Source: Deltaproteobacteria bacterium (GTDB taxonomy: Bacteria; Desulfobacterota; DSM-4660; Desulfatiglandales; HGW-15). From it: a stretch of DNA of 52,320 bases. Every line of letters starts with the position of its first letter. Position 1 is the first letter of the stretch. Positions 41,473 to 49,169 of the stretch are shown here, one piece after another. Both the position numbers and the translations under genes were made by a program. The notes beneath the pieces were generated by a model. The model ran no database searches. It worked only from the letters and a program-made list of their open reading frames with translations, and was not told the DNA's origin. The stretch spans positions 1-52,320 of the forward strand of contig JAFDEE010000033.1 in the NCBI GenBank assembly GCA_019310525.1, written 5' to 3'.

Positions 41473-42534
41473 ATGGACAAGATCAAGGTCGGCATTATCG
41501 GAGCCGGCGGTTACGGAGGATGCGGAGCCATCGAACTGCTCTTGCGGCATCCCACGGCTGAAATCACTGCACTCATCGACAAGCAGGACACGGGGCGGCC
41601 CATCAGCGGGATCTATCCCCACCTCGAAGGGTTCTGCGACTTGCCTCTCATGGACCCGGAAGACCCCGACCTGCCCGAGAACTTCGACGTTGTCTTCTTC
41701 GCCACACCTGACGGCGTGGGACAGACCCAGGCCCCCCATTGGCTGGAAAAGGGAGCCAAGGTGATCGACTACAGTGGAGATTTCCGCTTCAACGACCCGG
41801 AGACATACAGGGGCTATGCGGCCAGGATTGGAAGGCCGGGAGAACACGCCTCTCCGGACCTCCTTTCCCAGTCCGTTTACGGCCTGGCGGAACTCCATCG
41901 GGAAGAGATCGCCAAGAGCCGCCTCGTCGGCAACCCGGGCTGCTTCGCCGTAAGCTGTATCCTGGGCCTGGCGCCGGCCGTGAAGGCGGATATCATCGAG
42001 CCGGAATCCATCGTCTGCGACGCCAAGACCGGCGTATCCGGAGCCGGGAAAAATCCCTCTCCGACCTTTCACTATCCAGCCCGCTATGATGCCATGAACG
42101 CCTATAAGGTCTCGGGTCATCAACACGTCTTTGAAATCGAGAGAGAACTAAGCCGCCTGGCCGGGAGGGAAATCCGCATCACCTTCACTCCCCATGTTGT
42201 ACCAATGTGCAGGGGGATCCTTACCACGATCTATGGGGACCTGAAGGAAGGCATCGGGATAGAGGAGGCCCAGGAGGCCTACCGGGAGTTTTTCGAGGAA
42301 AGCGTCTTCGTACGGATTTACGGTCCCGGGAAAGGCCTCACCACGGCCGACGTTCGAGGGAGCAATTTCTGCAACCTGTCCCTCAACGTGGATGAAAGGA
42401 CCGGGAAGATGATCCTTGTCAGCATGATCGACAATCTGGTCAAAGGGCAGGCAGGAAGCGCCGTTCAGAACATGAACATCTTGTTCGGACTCGACGAGGC
42501 CACAGGTCTCATCCACCCCGGGCAATATCCATAG
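41473..42534 (+). CDS. argC: N-acetyl-gamma-glutamyl-phosphate reductase
   Basis: NADPH-dependent reductase of arginine biosynthesis. 353 residues. N-terminal nucleotide-binding VGIIGAGGYGGCGAIELLLRHP; the active-site Cys in VGNPGCFA (about 158); catalytic His region KVSGHQHVFEIE; TFTPHVVPMCRGILTT; dimer and C-terminal VKGQAGSAVQNMNILFGL. AGGAGG precedes the ATG at 41473, with a spacing of about 13 bases. The rest of the arginine pathway is not here. The upstream 27-168 bases are occupied by the repeat element copy B, so the gene probably carries it in its leader. Confidence 0.95.
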   Translation: MDKIKVGIIGAGGYGGCGAIELLLRHPTAEITALIDKQDTGRPISGIYPHLEGFCDLPLMDPEDPDLPENFDVVFFATPDGVGQTQAPHWLEKGAKVIDYSGDFRFNDPETYRGYAARIGRPGEHASPDLLSQSVYGLAELHREEIAKSRLVGNPGCFAVSCILGLAPAVKADIIEPESIVCDAKTGVSGAGKNPSPTFHYPARYDAMNAYKVSGHQHVFEIERELSRLAGREIRITFTPHVVPMCRGILTTIYGDLKEGIGIEEAQEAYREFFEESVFVRIYGPGKGLTTADVRGSNFCNLSLNVDERTGKMILVSMIDNLVKGQAGSAVQNMNILFGLDEATGLIHPGQYP

Positions 42535-42650
42535 ACTTCGCTTTTCTGCTTGCCGCAAAGGCCATCTTGGGATGCGACCGCACCCGGGGCTTCATTCACG
42601 TTCGCAGGGAAACCCTGAAGCTTGCTACAAGAATAAATGCGATTCCCCTT

Positions 42651-42684
42651 AAGATAATACTCCCCGCTGCCCGAAGCGGAGAGT
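42651..42684 (-). terminator. Probable terminator of rlmB
   Basis: Read leftward, ACTCTCCGCT (42684-42675) pairs with AGCGGGGAGT (42668-42659), 10 bp with one U-G, loop of six, followed by ATTATCTT. It lies 15 bases after the rlmB stop. On the plus strand it could also serve the convergent argC. Confidence 0.55.
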
Positions 42685-42698
42685 TTCATCCGGGCGTC

Positions 42699-43508
42699 CT
42701 ATTGCAGGTCCCCCCGCGGGGAAAAGCGCGCCTGTCGTTGCCGGTTGATCTCGGAGAGGATCACACCACCTGCCACGGAAACGTTCAGGGATTCCACGAC
42801 ACCGTGGCCGGGGATCCGCACCACCTGGTGGCACCGTTCCCGGACACCGCGTGTCAATCCCCTGTCTTCCCGGCCCAGCACCAGGACTACGTCCCGGTTC
42901 CAGTCCACCTCGTAGACCGTTTCCGGGCCGTTCCCATCGGCACCAATGAGCCAAAAGCCTTTTTTCTCTGCGTAGTCCAGCGCCCTCCCCAAATTCACGA
43001 CCCGGGCTACGGGCAGGCAGGCGCAGGCCCCTGAAGACCGTTTCATGACCCTTGGCGTGACCCTTGCCGAGCGATCCTTGGGCAGGATGAGACCATGGAC
43101 CCCGAAAAAGGCGGCCGCTCGGATGAGGGCCCCCAGATTTCCCTCATCCGTGATATGATCCGCTGCGAGGATCAATCCTCGACCCGGCTCCCGAAGCGCG
43201 GCCTCTATGATCTCGTCCTTGTCGGTATAACTGAAGGCTCCTGCCTCGGCCGCGATTCCCTGGTGAGGGATGTCCGGGAACATGGCATCCAGTGCGGAAC
43301 GATCCCGGTATGTGACGGGAACCCCCCCTGCCTCGGCAAGCTTCAGGACCTCTCTTATCCGATCGGTCTCTTTCTCCCTGGCAATCCAGAGGTTCATGAC
43401 AGGGGGATTCCCCCTTATCAGGGCCTCTCGCACGGCATGGAAACCCGGGACAAGGTTCCTCCCCCTCTGAAGGTCTCCACGGTGAGCCTTTTTCTTACCC
43501 TTTACCAT
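42699..43508 (-). CDS. rlmB: 23S rRNA (guanosine-2'-O-)-methyltransferase RlmB type
   Basis: SPOUT-class SpoU methyltransferase, 269 residues. N-terminal SpoU substrate-binding domain (about 18-95: VPGFHAVREALIRGNPP). Knot domain: ADHITDEGNLGALIRAAAFFG (motif 1), VVLVLGREDRGLT (motif 2) and RIPGHGVVESLNVSVAGGVIL (motif 3). These match RlmB/TrmH, which methylates G2251 of 23S rRNA. The C-terminus ends with a basic tail. The ATG at 43508 is the first Met of a basic opening MVKGKKKAHRGD. It forms no obvious operon. Confidence 0.88.
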   Translation of the reverse strand: MVKGKKKAHRGDLQRGRNLVPGFHAVREALIRGNPPVMNLWIAREKETDRIREVLKLAEAGGVPVTYRDRSALDAMFPDIPHQGIAAEAGAFSYTDKDEIIEAALREPGRGLILAADHITDEGNLGALIRAAAFFGVHGLILPKDRSARVTPRVMKRSSGACACLPVARVVNLGRALDYAEKKGFWLIGADGNGPETVYEVDWNRDVVLVLGREDRGLTRGVRERCHQVVRIPGHGVVESLNVSVAGGVILSEINRQRQARFSPRGDLQ

Positions 43509-43722
43509 ATCCCTGGCCGGACTCCGACACCTGAAGAAAATCCCACAAGTGATCGGTCACCTGGGCCTTCATCCTCCTATTTACCCTTCCTTTAGCAAGA
43601 GCCAACGCTCCTCCGGCGGCCTCCCTCCTGACCGGGGGCGAGGCCTGGCCTCAAGGGATGGGGCGGGGGGAATTGGATCAGGTCTGAAAGCAGTGCAACT
43701 GCGGGTCGTCCCCCGGGAAGAA

Positions 43723-44337
43723 TCAATCCCGTGAGGCGATCTGGATCATCTCTTTTATCCGGGGCATTTGGGCGGAGGTGCGGCAGCGCTCGGCGATAAT
43801 GATGGAGGCGAGTTCTTCCACGGCCTGCTCCAGGCTGTCGTTGAAAACGATATAGTCATACCAGGAACAGTTCTTGATGTCCGCAACCCCTTTTTTGAAA
43901 CGGGCCTCGATCACCGGCCCGCTGTCGGTAGCCCTCTTCTTGAGGCGGTTTTCCAACTCCTCGAGGGAGGGAGGGAGGAGGTAGATCAGGATGCTCTCCT
44001 TGAACAGTTTCCTCACGTTGGCCGCGCCCTGACTGTCTATGTCAAGGACTACATCGATCCCCTTCTCCATGGGCTCCCGCAAGGCGGCATAGGATGTCCC
44101 GTAATAGTGATTGTAAACGACCGCCCACTCGACAAAGGCGCCCTCGTCGATCATGCGCTGGAAAGTCTCCTGGTCCACGAAATGGTAGTGGACCCCTTCC
44201 TCCTCTCCTTCCCTGGGCTCACGGGTGGTATGGGAAACGGAAAACCCGAGCCCGTCCACCCGTTCTCTCAGGCCTCTTACCACCGTTGTCTTTCCGGTAC
44301 CAGAAGGGCCTGAAATGACGAACAATCGGCCTGGCAT
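43723..44337 (-). CDS. gmk: Guanylate kinase
   Basis: ATP-dependent phosphorylation of GMP to GDP. 204 residues: P-loop VISGPSGTGKTT (about 7-18), GMP-binding SVSHTTREPREGE and YHFVDQETFQRMI, YGTSYAAL, VLDIDSQGAANV and the lid with RLKKRATDS. The start at 44337 (MPGRLFVISG) lies two bases after the stop of the remA gene; longer frames would run into remA. It is the third gene of the yicC-remA-gmk cluster, an arrangement conserved in many bacteria. Confidence 0.95.
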   Translation of the reverse strand: MPGRLFVISGPSGTGKTTVVRGLRERVDGLGFSVSHTTREPREGEEEGVHYHFVDQETFQRMIDEGAFVEWAVVYNHYYGTSYAALREPMEKGIDVVLDIDSQGAANVRKLFKESILIYLLPPSLEELENRLKKRATDSGPVIEARFKKGVADIKNCSWYDYIVFNDSLEQAVEELASIIIAERCRTSAQMPRIKEMIQIASRD

Positions 44338-44339
44338 GG

Positions 44340-44612
44340 CTATTCTTCCATCTCGTCTTTGGTAAGCTTGAAATCCGGGCTGAAACGCTGGGCTATCGTT
44401 TCGGCCTGAATCGCCGAAAGGATGACGTGGTTGCTGTCGGTAATAATGACGGATCTTGTCTTTCGGCCCTGTGTAGCATCGATGAGCCTTTTCTCCTCGC
44501 GGGCCTCGTCCCTCAGGCGCTTGCTGGGGGCCGCATTCGGAGAAATGATCGCGATGACACGGTTGGATACCACAGAGTTTCCAAAGCCGATATTCACCAG
44601 CTTGTGTCCCAT
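44340..44612 (-). CDS. remA: RemA/DUF370-family DNA-binding protein
   Basis: 90 residues. Opens [15 protein letters not shown], then [43 protein letters not shown], all typical of the RemA (YlzA/DUF370) family. In Bacillus RemA is a helical-filament DNA-binding regulator of matrix genes; its role in Gram-negatives is not established. AAGGAGGGG precedes the ATG. It sits between yicC and gmk with small gaps (12 and 2 bases). Confidence 0.9.
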   Translation of the reverse strand: MGHKLVNIGFGNSVVSNRVIAIISPNAAPSKRLRDEAREEKRLIDATQGRKTRSVIITDSNHVILSAIQAETIAQRFSPDFKLTKDEMEE

Positions 44613-44624
44613 CGACCCCTCCTT

Positions 44625-45506
44625 TCATTCAACATTCTGGATCTGTTCCCTGAGTTTTTCAAGCTCACCCTTGATCTCCACGGTCAGGCCCGAGATAGAA
44701 GCATCGGAGGCCTTCGCGCTCATGGTATTCACCTCCCGGTGGATCTCCTGGATCAAGAAATCCAAACGACGCCCCACAGCCTCGTCCAGGGCCATGTAAT
44801 GCCGAAACTGGTTGACGTGGCTCCGGGCCCGGAGGATCTCCTCGGTGATATCGCACCTGTCCGCAAACACCGCCACTTCCTGGAGGATCCGGCCCTCATC
44901 CGGTTCAATCTCCCGGGAAAAGCTTTTCACGCGCTCCAGGAGCCGCTCTCGGTATCGTTCAACCACTTCAGGGGCCTTTCCCTCTATGACCTGCAGATGA
45001 CCTTCGATGGTGTCCAGACGTCTCGCGAAATCCTCCTCAATGGCCTTTCCTTCCCTGAGCCTCATATTCTCGTAGGAATCAAGGGCAAGCCGAAGGACCT
45101 CGTAAACCCCTGGTTTCACGGACTCGATATCCACCTCCAGGGGCTTGACCATCAAGACATCCTTCATCTGGCAAAGTTCATGGGCACTCAATTGGTCTCC
45201 CAGGTCGTAATCCGCCCGGAGTTGATCGTAAATCCTGAGATAGGAATCGACCAAGGGCCGGTTCAGCTCAAGGTCATATTCGGCGCCGCTGTGGTTCCCT
45301 TCCATCTGGAGGGCCACCTCGATGCGTCCCCTGCGCACCCTGGCGGCCACCTGGGATCGGATATCTTCTTCGAGCACCTGCAATGACCTGGGGATCCTGA
45401 GGATGATGTCCCGGTAGCGATTGTTGACCGACTTGATCTCCGCAGAAAACCGGGTTTCCCCCAGAGCGTACTCGCCGTTTCCATAGCTGGTCATACTCTT
45501 CAGCAA
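44625..45506 (-). CDS. yicC: YicC-family endoribonuclease
   Basis: 293 residues. A TTG start at 45506 gives the family N-terminus MLKSMTSYGNGEY and lies nine bases after AGGAGG; an ATG at 45494 would be too far from it (21 bases). Blocks: FSAEIKSVNNRYRDI, ELCQMKDVLMVKP-type middle region, and the C-terminal DUF1732 part with LDFLIQEIHREVNTMSAKA. E. coli YicC is an endoribonuclease that acts on a small RNA. The upstream 68-150 bases contain reversed element copy F. First gene of the cluster with remA and gmk. Confidence 0.9.
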   Translation of the reverse strand: MLKSMTSYGNGEYALGETRFSAEIKSVNNRYRDIILRIPRSLQVLEEDIRSQVAARVRRGRIEVALQMEGNHSGAEYDLELNRPLVDSYLRIYDQLRADYDLGDQLSAHELCQMKDVLMVKPLEVDIESVKPGVYEVLRLALDSYENMRLREGKAIEEDFARRLDTIEGHLQVIEGKAPEVVERYRERLLERVKSFSREIEPDEGRILQEVAVFADRCDITEEILRARSHVNQFRHYMALDEAVGRRLDFLIQEIHREVNTMSAKASDASISGLTVEIKGELEKLREQIQNVE

Positions 45507-45573
45507 GAGGGATCCCCTCCTTTCATCACCCAAAAATGCTGACCCACCGATCCTTCCTCCCTCGTCTCAACAG

Positions 45574-45657
45574 GAGACCTTTGAAAAGCGTCTGGCTTTG
45601 CCCGATCTTCCGCCTCTGTTACCGCTATGGCATGACAAGCTGTGTCAGACTCAAACC
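45574..45657 (-). repeat. Dispersed leader element, copy F (right half)
   Basis: On the minus strand this reads gtttgagtctgac, a variable centre, aggcggaagatcgggcaaag and the terminal arm CGCTTTTCAAAGGTCTC (45590-45574). It corresponds to the right half of copies A and B. The left half is missing. The DUF4416 stop codon (45651-45653) lies in the element sequence tttgagtctgac. It points toward yicC, whose start is 68 bases on. Confidence 0.7.
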
Positions 45658-46232
45658 AAAGACCCGCCCGAAGGCGGCGTGTTCAGGAGCGGCGCCCCGT
45701 TCTCGTCGATCCCGCGGAGCTGCCGCTTGTACCTCTCACGCACAGCATTGAAATAGGAAATAATCCGGGGCTCCGCATAGTCACGGTACGTCCATTCCAG
45801 CGGCCTGAAGCTCCCCCTCTTGAAAACCAGGGTCAAATCGGCGTAGATTCCTTTGGAAAGATAGATTCTGTGGGTATAGTTTTTCCCCGTGGCCAGCACC
45901 AGCCTTTCAAGCGACAGATGACCCGGGTCGATATTCACTCTTCTACGGGTCCCCTCCAGGTACCGACTCTCAAGGGTATTCGTCCAGAGTTTTGTCTCCA
46001 CCAATGAATCTGGAGATACGAGCCTCTCAAAGGAGACGAAGAGGCGGTGAAGGGGCCACCCCATTTCACGTTCATAGTACCGGGTCCGGTCGAAGTAAAG
46101 ATCCGGGCTTTTCCAATCCTCCGGGCCGAAAAGACCACGGAGATCTCCGAGGACCTGCTCCAGGAGATCCCTTTGCGGGGAAAAAAGGCTCGCGATCAAT
46201 TTCACCCGCTCAGGTTCCTTTGGACGGCTCAT
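45651..46232 (-). CDS. DUF4416-family protein
   Basis: 193 residues, soluble. Typical opening MSRPKEPERVKLIASLFS and a central YYEREMGWPLHRLFVSFE, TKLWTNTLESRYL, RRVNIDPGHLSLERLVLATGK-type blocks split here as NIDPGHLSLERLVLATG and LSKGIYADLTLVFKRG, characteristic of DUF4416. The function is unknown; the family is common in Desulfobacterota. The start at 46232 matches family N-termini; the frame is open to 46331, where it would overlap the rfaE1 stop as ATGA. The last residues (PPSGGSLV) and stop lie at or in element copy F, so the C-terminus may have been altered by it. Confidence 0.78.
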   Translation of the reverse strand: MSRPKEPERVKLIASLFSPQRDLLEQVLGDLRGLFGPEDWKSPDLYFDRTRYYEREMGWPLHRLFVSFERLVSPDSLVETKLWTNTLESRYLEGTRRRVNIDPGHLSLERLVLATGKNYTHRIYLSKGIYADLTLVFKRGSFRPLEWTYRDYAEPRIISYFNAVRERYKRQLRGIDENGAPLLNTPPSGGSLV

Positions 46233-46327
46233 AGTGGTTCCGTGTGGCTCCCTTTTGGAGGCGATACCCTTAAAAAACCCGTTCCAGGGAAAAAAGTCTT
46301 TCTCAGGCCGTTCGAAGCCAGGGAAGA

Positions 46328-47338
46328 TCATACCAGTTTTGAACGAATGGCCCTCTTGAGTTCCCCTGCGCTCACGGTGGAGGTTCCTACCTCTCCCACC
46401 ACTATGCCGGCCGCCAGGTTGGAGATGATAGCCGCCGATTTCAGGTCCATCCCTGAGGCCAGTCCGAGACTCAGGGCGCTGATCACGGTGTCCCCCGCGC
46501 CGGTGACATCGAAGACCTTTCGGGCCACCGTGGGAATGTGGATTATTTCACCTCCCTGCCTGAAGAGCGTCATACCGTCTTTTCCCTGTGTGATCAGCAC
46601 AGAGCGGCATTTCAAGGTCTGCAGGATATCCTGCCCCGCCCGTACCAGGGATTCCTCGTCGACGATCTCCAGACGGCAAAAGGCCCCGGCTTCATGATGG
46701 TTTGGAGTGATGATATCCGCACCTTCGTAATATTCGAAGTTCCCGGTATTGGGGTCAACGGCGAGTGGGATGCCCGATTTGTGGGAGATTTCCCGCAGGC
46801 CCTGCATCAGGGATCCTGTAATCACGCCCTTCCCGTAGTCGGCCACCACGATCCCGTCAAGGCGGCTCCCCATGCTGGAAACGAACTCGAGGAGTTTTTC
46901 CGTGTCGTCCCGGCCTATGGCCTTCCTGTTCTCCCGGTCAAATCGCACGACCTGCTGGTTGTGGGCGACTATCCTGGTCTTGATCGTTGTGGTCCTCTCA
47001 GAGTCCACGACGATCCCATCCGTGGGGCAGCCCAGGTCCCTCACCCTTTCGAGCACGGCCTTTCCGGTTCCGTCACCGCCCACGACCCCGCAAAGGATAC
47101 ATCGCCCTCCCAGGGAGACGATGTTATGGAGCACGTTGGCGGCGCCTCCCAACATCCGTGTCTCCTGCTTCACGTCTACCACGGGTACCGGGGCTTCAGG
47201 GGAAATCCTGCTGACATCCCCCCAGATATACTCGTCCATGATTATATCCCCTACCACCAGGAGGGTCGTATCCGGAAAGCCGTCGATGTGTTTTTCGAGT
47301 TCGTCTCCGTCGTAATTGAAAGCGGATTCCTGGATCAT
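46328..47338 (-). CDS. rfaE1: D-glycero-beta-D-manno-heptose-7-phosphate kinase
   Basis: PfkB-family kinase of 336 residues for ADP-heptose synthesis of lipopolysaccharide inner core. Shows LLVVGDIIMDEYIWGDV, RMLGGAANVLHNI, KTRIVAHNQQVVRFD (typical of heptose kinases), VVADYGKGVIT, PNHHEAGAF and the catalytic FDVTGAGDTVISA. The adenylyltransferase half of HldE is missing, so this is the separate RfaE1-type enzyme. The start at 47338 is the first ATG. The next gene on the strand is DUF4416. Confidence 0.9.
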   Translation of the reverse strand: MIQESAFNYDGDELEKHIDGFPDTTLLVVGDIIMDEYIWGDVSRISPEAPVPVVDVKQETRMLGGAANVLHNIVSLGGRCILCGVVGGDGTGKAVLERVRDLGCPTDGIVVDSERTTTIKTRIVAHNQQVVRFDRENRKAIGRDDTEKLLEFVSSMGSRLDGIVVADYGKGVITGSLMQGLREISHKSGIPLAVDPNTGNFEYYEGADIITPNHHEAGAFCRLEIVDEESLVRAGQDILQTLKCRSVLITQGKDGMTLFRQGGEIIHIPTVARKVFDVTGAGDTVISALSLGLASGMDLKSAAIISNLAAGIVVGEVGTSTVSAGELKRAIRSKLV

Positions 47339-47490
47339 GTTCCAACCTTCGCCGGCGCTTTCCCGCCGTTTTTTCCTGTAGAAACGTAACCCGTGACATT
47401 ATCATCGTAACCCGGGAATGTCTATTCTTTTTACCTGGGATCCTTCTCATAGTTCTCCTGAGCTGAGGGGGGGGAAACAGGGACAGGGTG

Positions 47491-47519
47491 TTGACTTTTT
47501 TCCGTCACACCCCTATATA
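47491..47519 (+). promoter_or_regulatory. Probable trkA promoter, immediately before element copy A
   Basis: TTGACT at 47491-47496, 17-base spacer, TATATA at 47514-47519 (TATAAT at 47516-47521 with a 19-base spacer). Transcription would start near 47526-47528, two to four bases before the element begins at 47530. Confidence 0.7.
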
Positions 47520-47529
47520 ATGACCCCAT

Positions 47530-47726
47530 GAGACCTTTGAAAAACGTTCAATTTTGTTCAAGGTCAAGGAAGGCGAAAATTTTAACCGCAGGAATACATT
47601 GAGGTATTTTGAGGATTAAAATTTGAGCCTGACGTAGCCTGTCCGCCGCTGTCTGGCGGGTTTGTCGCGCCGTAGCCGCGGCGAAGGCGGAAGATTGGGC
47701 AAAAGGGGACGTTTTTCAAAGGTCTC
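47530..47726 (+). repeat. Dispersed leader element, copy A (complete, long form)
   Basis: 197 bp. Left arm GAGACCTTTGAAAAACG (47530-47546) and right arm CGTTTTTCAAAGGTCTC (47710-47726) are perfect 17-base inverted repeats. Second stem TTTTGTTCAA (47552-47561) / TTGGGCAAAA (47695-47704), ten pairs with two G-U. Inner AT-rich hairpin GAAAATTTTAACC...GGATTAAAATTT. An additional GC-rich segment (about 47637-47692) carries small hairpins such as TCCGCC...GGCGGG. The trkA start is 83 bases downstream. Confidence 0.85.
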
Positions 47727-47809
47727 CCCATTTGAGCCTCCGCTATCTCGATAGGACCCCGACCTGAAGGCTCACCCCGGTAACCGATCCTTAGACTGGA
47801 GAAAAACCG

Positions 47810-49168
47810 GTGAAGATCATTATTGTCGGGGCCGGCGAAGTCGGCTTCCACATCGCCCAGAAGCTCACCGAGGAAAACCAGGATGTCTTCCTCATCGACA
47901 AGGATCCGGAGAAGATCAGGCGCATCAACGAGAATCTCGATGTCCAGGCCATCCTGGGTTCCGGCACCAGCCCCAAGACCCTGAAGACCGCCGGCATTCA
48001 GGATGCGGAACTCCTTGTCGCCGCAACGGACAGCGATGAAGTCAACCTCATGGCCTGCCTCCTGGCCCGCCACCTCAATCCCTATATCTTGAAAGTGGCC
48101 CGTGTACGGAGCCCCGAATTCCTCGCCGAAAAGGACCTTTTCGGTAAGGACCTCCTGGGTGTAGACCAGATCATCAACCCGGAATCCGTCATGGTGGAAA
48201 CGATCCGGAACCTTATGATAGCCCCGGGGGCCTCCGATATCGTCGATTTCGTGGATGGACGGGTCAAACTCGTTGGAATCACCGTGGACCAGGAATTTCC
48301 CTATGTGAACCGGAAACTCTCCTCCCTTGCCGACAGGGAGGGCAAGGTGCTGGTAGGAGCCATCATCCGGGACGACCAGGTTTTTATCCCCCACGGTGAC
48401 GACATCATTCGACCCCATGATGTCATCTACCTGGTGGTCCGAACGGAGGATCTGAAAGAGGGGTGTCCCTTTCTCCATGCGGGAAACGAAGGAGTCCGGC
48501 GGGTCCTTATCGTTGGAGGAGGGCAGACCGGCGCCGCCCTGGCCAGGGCCCTGGACGGGACCGGGACACATGTCAAGATCATCGACAAGGATACCCGGCG
48601 ATGTACGGAGCTTTCAGAGGAACTGGAAAAGGCGATCGTCATCAACGGGGACGGAACGGACAAGGACCTCCTCATGGAAGAAAACGTCAATGACGCTGAC
48701 TTCCTGGTCGCCGTTACGGGAGACGAAGAGAGCAACGTCCTGATCTCCCTCTTGGCCAAGGAGTTGGGGGCCAGGAGGAGCATTACCCGGATCAGCAAAT
48801 TGAGTTATATCCCTTTGGTCTCGGCCATCGGCATCGATACGGTGGTCAGTTCCAGGCTCTCGGCCATTCGTGCCATCCTCCAGTACATACGACGGGGGAA
48901 AATCATCTCAGTAGCCCCTCTCAAGGGTGAGCACGCCGAGGCGATCGAAGCGGAAGCCCTCCAAACGTCCGATATCGTCAATATCCCTTTATCAAGGGTA
49001 AGGTTCCCTAAAGGGGCCCTCATCGGCGCCGTGGTCCGGGGGGATGAAGTCATCATACCCCGGGGAGACACCGTGATAAGGCCCAAAGACAGGCTCATCA
49101 TCTTCACCCTTAGAACAGTTGTTCCCAAGCTGGAGAAACTTCTCACTGTCCGACTGGAATACTTCTGA
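47810..49168 (+). CDS. trkA: Trk potassium uptake system NAD-binding protein TrkA
   Basis: Cytoplasmic regulatory subunit of Trk K+ uptake, 452 residues, GTG start with GGAG eight bases upstream. Two tandem RCK halves: each with a Rossmann motif, IIIVGAGEVGFHIAQKL (residue 2) and VLIVGGGQTGAALARAL (about 232), NAD-binding acidic ends (FLIDKDPE and KIIDKDTR), and a TrkA-C domain ending with FVPHGDD-type VFIPHGDDIIRP and VIIPRGDTVIRPKDRL. It gates the TrkH channel in response to NAD(H)/ATP. The trkH gene follows with one base between. Its leader is predicted to contain element copy A. Confidence 0.95.
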   Translation: MKIIIVGAGEVGFHIAQKLTEENQDVFLIDKDPEKIRRINENLDVQAILGSGTSPKTLKTAGIQDAELLVAATDSDEVNLMACLLARHLNPYILKVARVRSPEFLAEKDLFGKDLLGVDQIINPESVMVETIRNLMIAPGASDIVDFVDGRVKLVGITVDQEFPYVNRKLSSLADREGKVLVGAIIRDDQVFIPHGDDIIRPHDVIYLVVRTEDLKEGCPFLHAGNEGVRRVLIVGGGQTGAALARALDGTGTHVKIIDKDTRRCTELSEELEKAIVINGDGTDKDLLMEENVNDADFLVAVTGDEESNVLISLLAKELGARRSITRISKLSYIPLVSAIGIDTVVSSRLSAIRAILQYIRRGKIISVAPLKGEHAEAIEAEALQTSDIVNIPLSRVRFPKGALIGAVVRGDEVIIPRGDTVIRPKDRLIIFTLRTVVPKLEKLLTVRLEYF

Positions 49169-49169
49169 C

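Noticed and set aside
47530-47809. Known c-di-AMP (ydaO) or magnesium/potassium riboswitch before trkA
   Set aside because: The leader sequence matches other copies of the same element before argC, trpB and yicC, so it is not a gene-specific known riboswitch that I can recognise.
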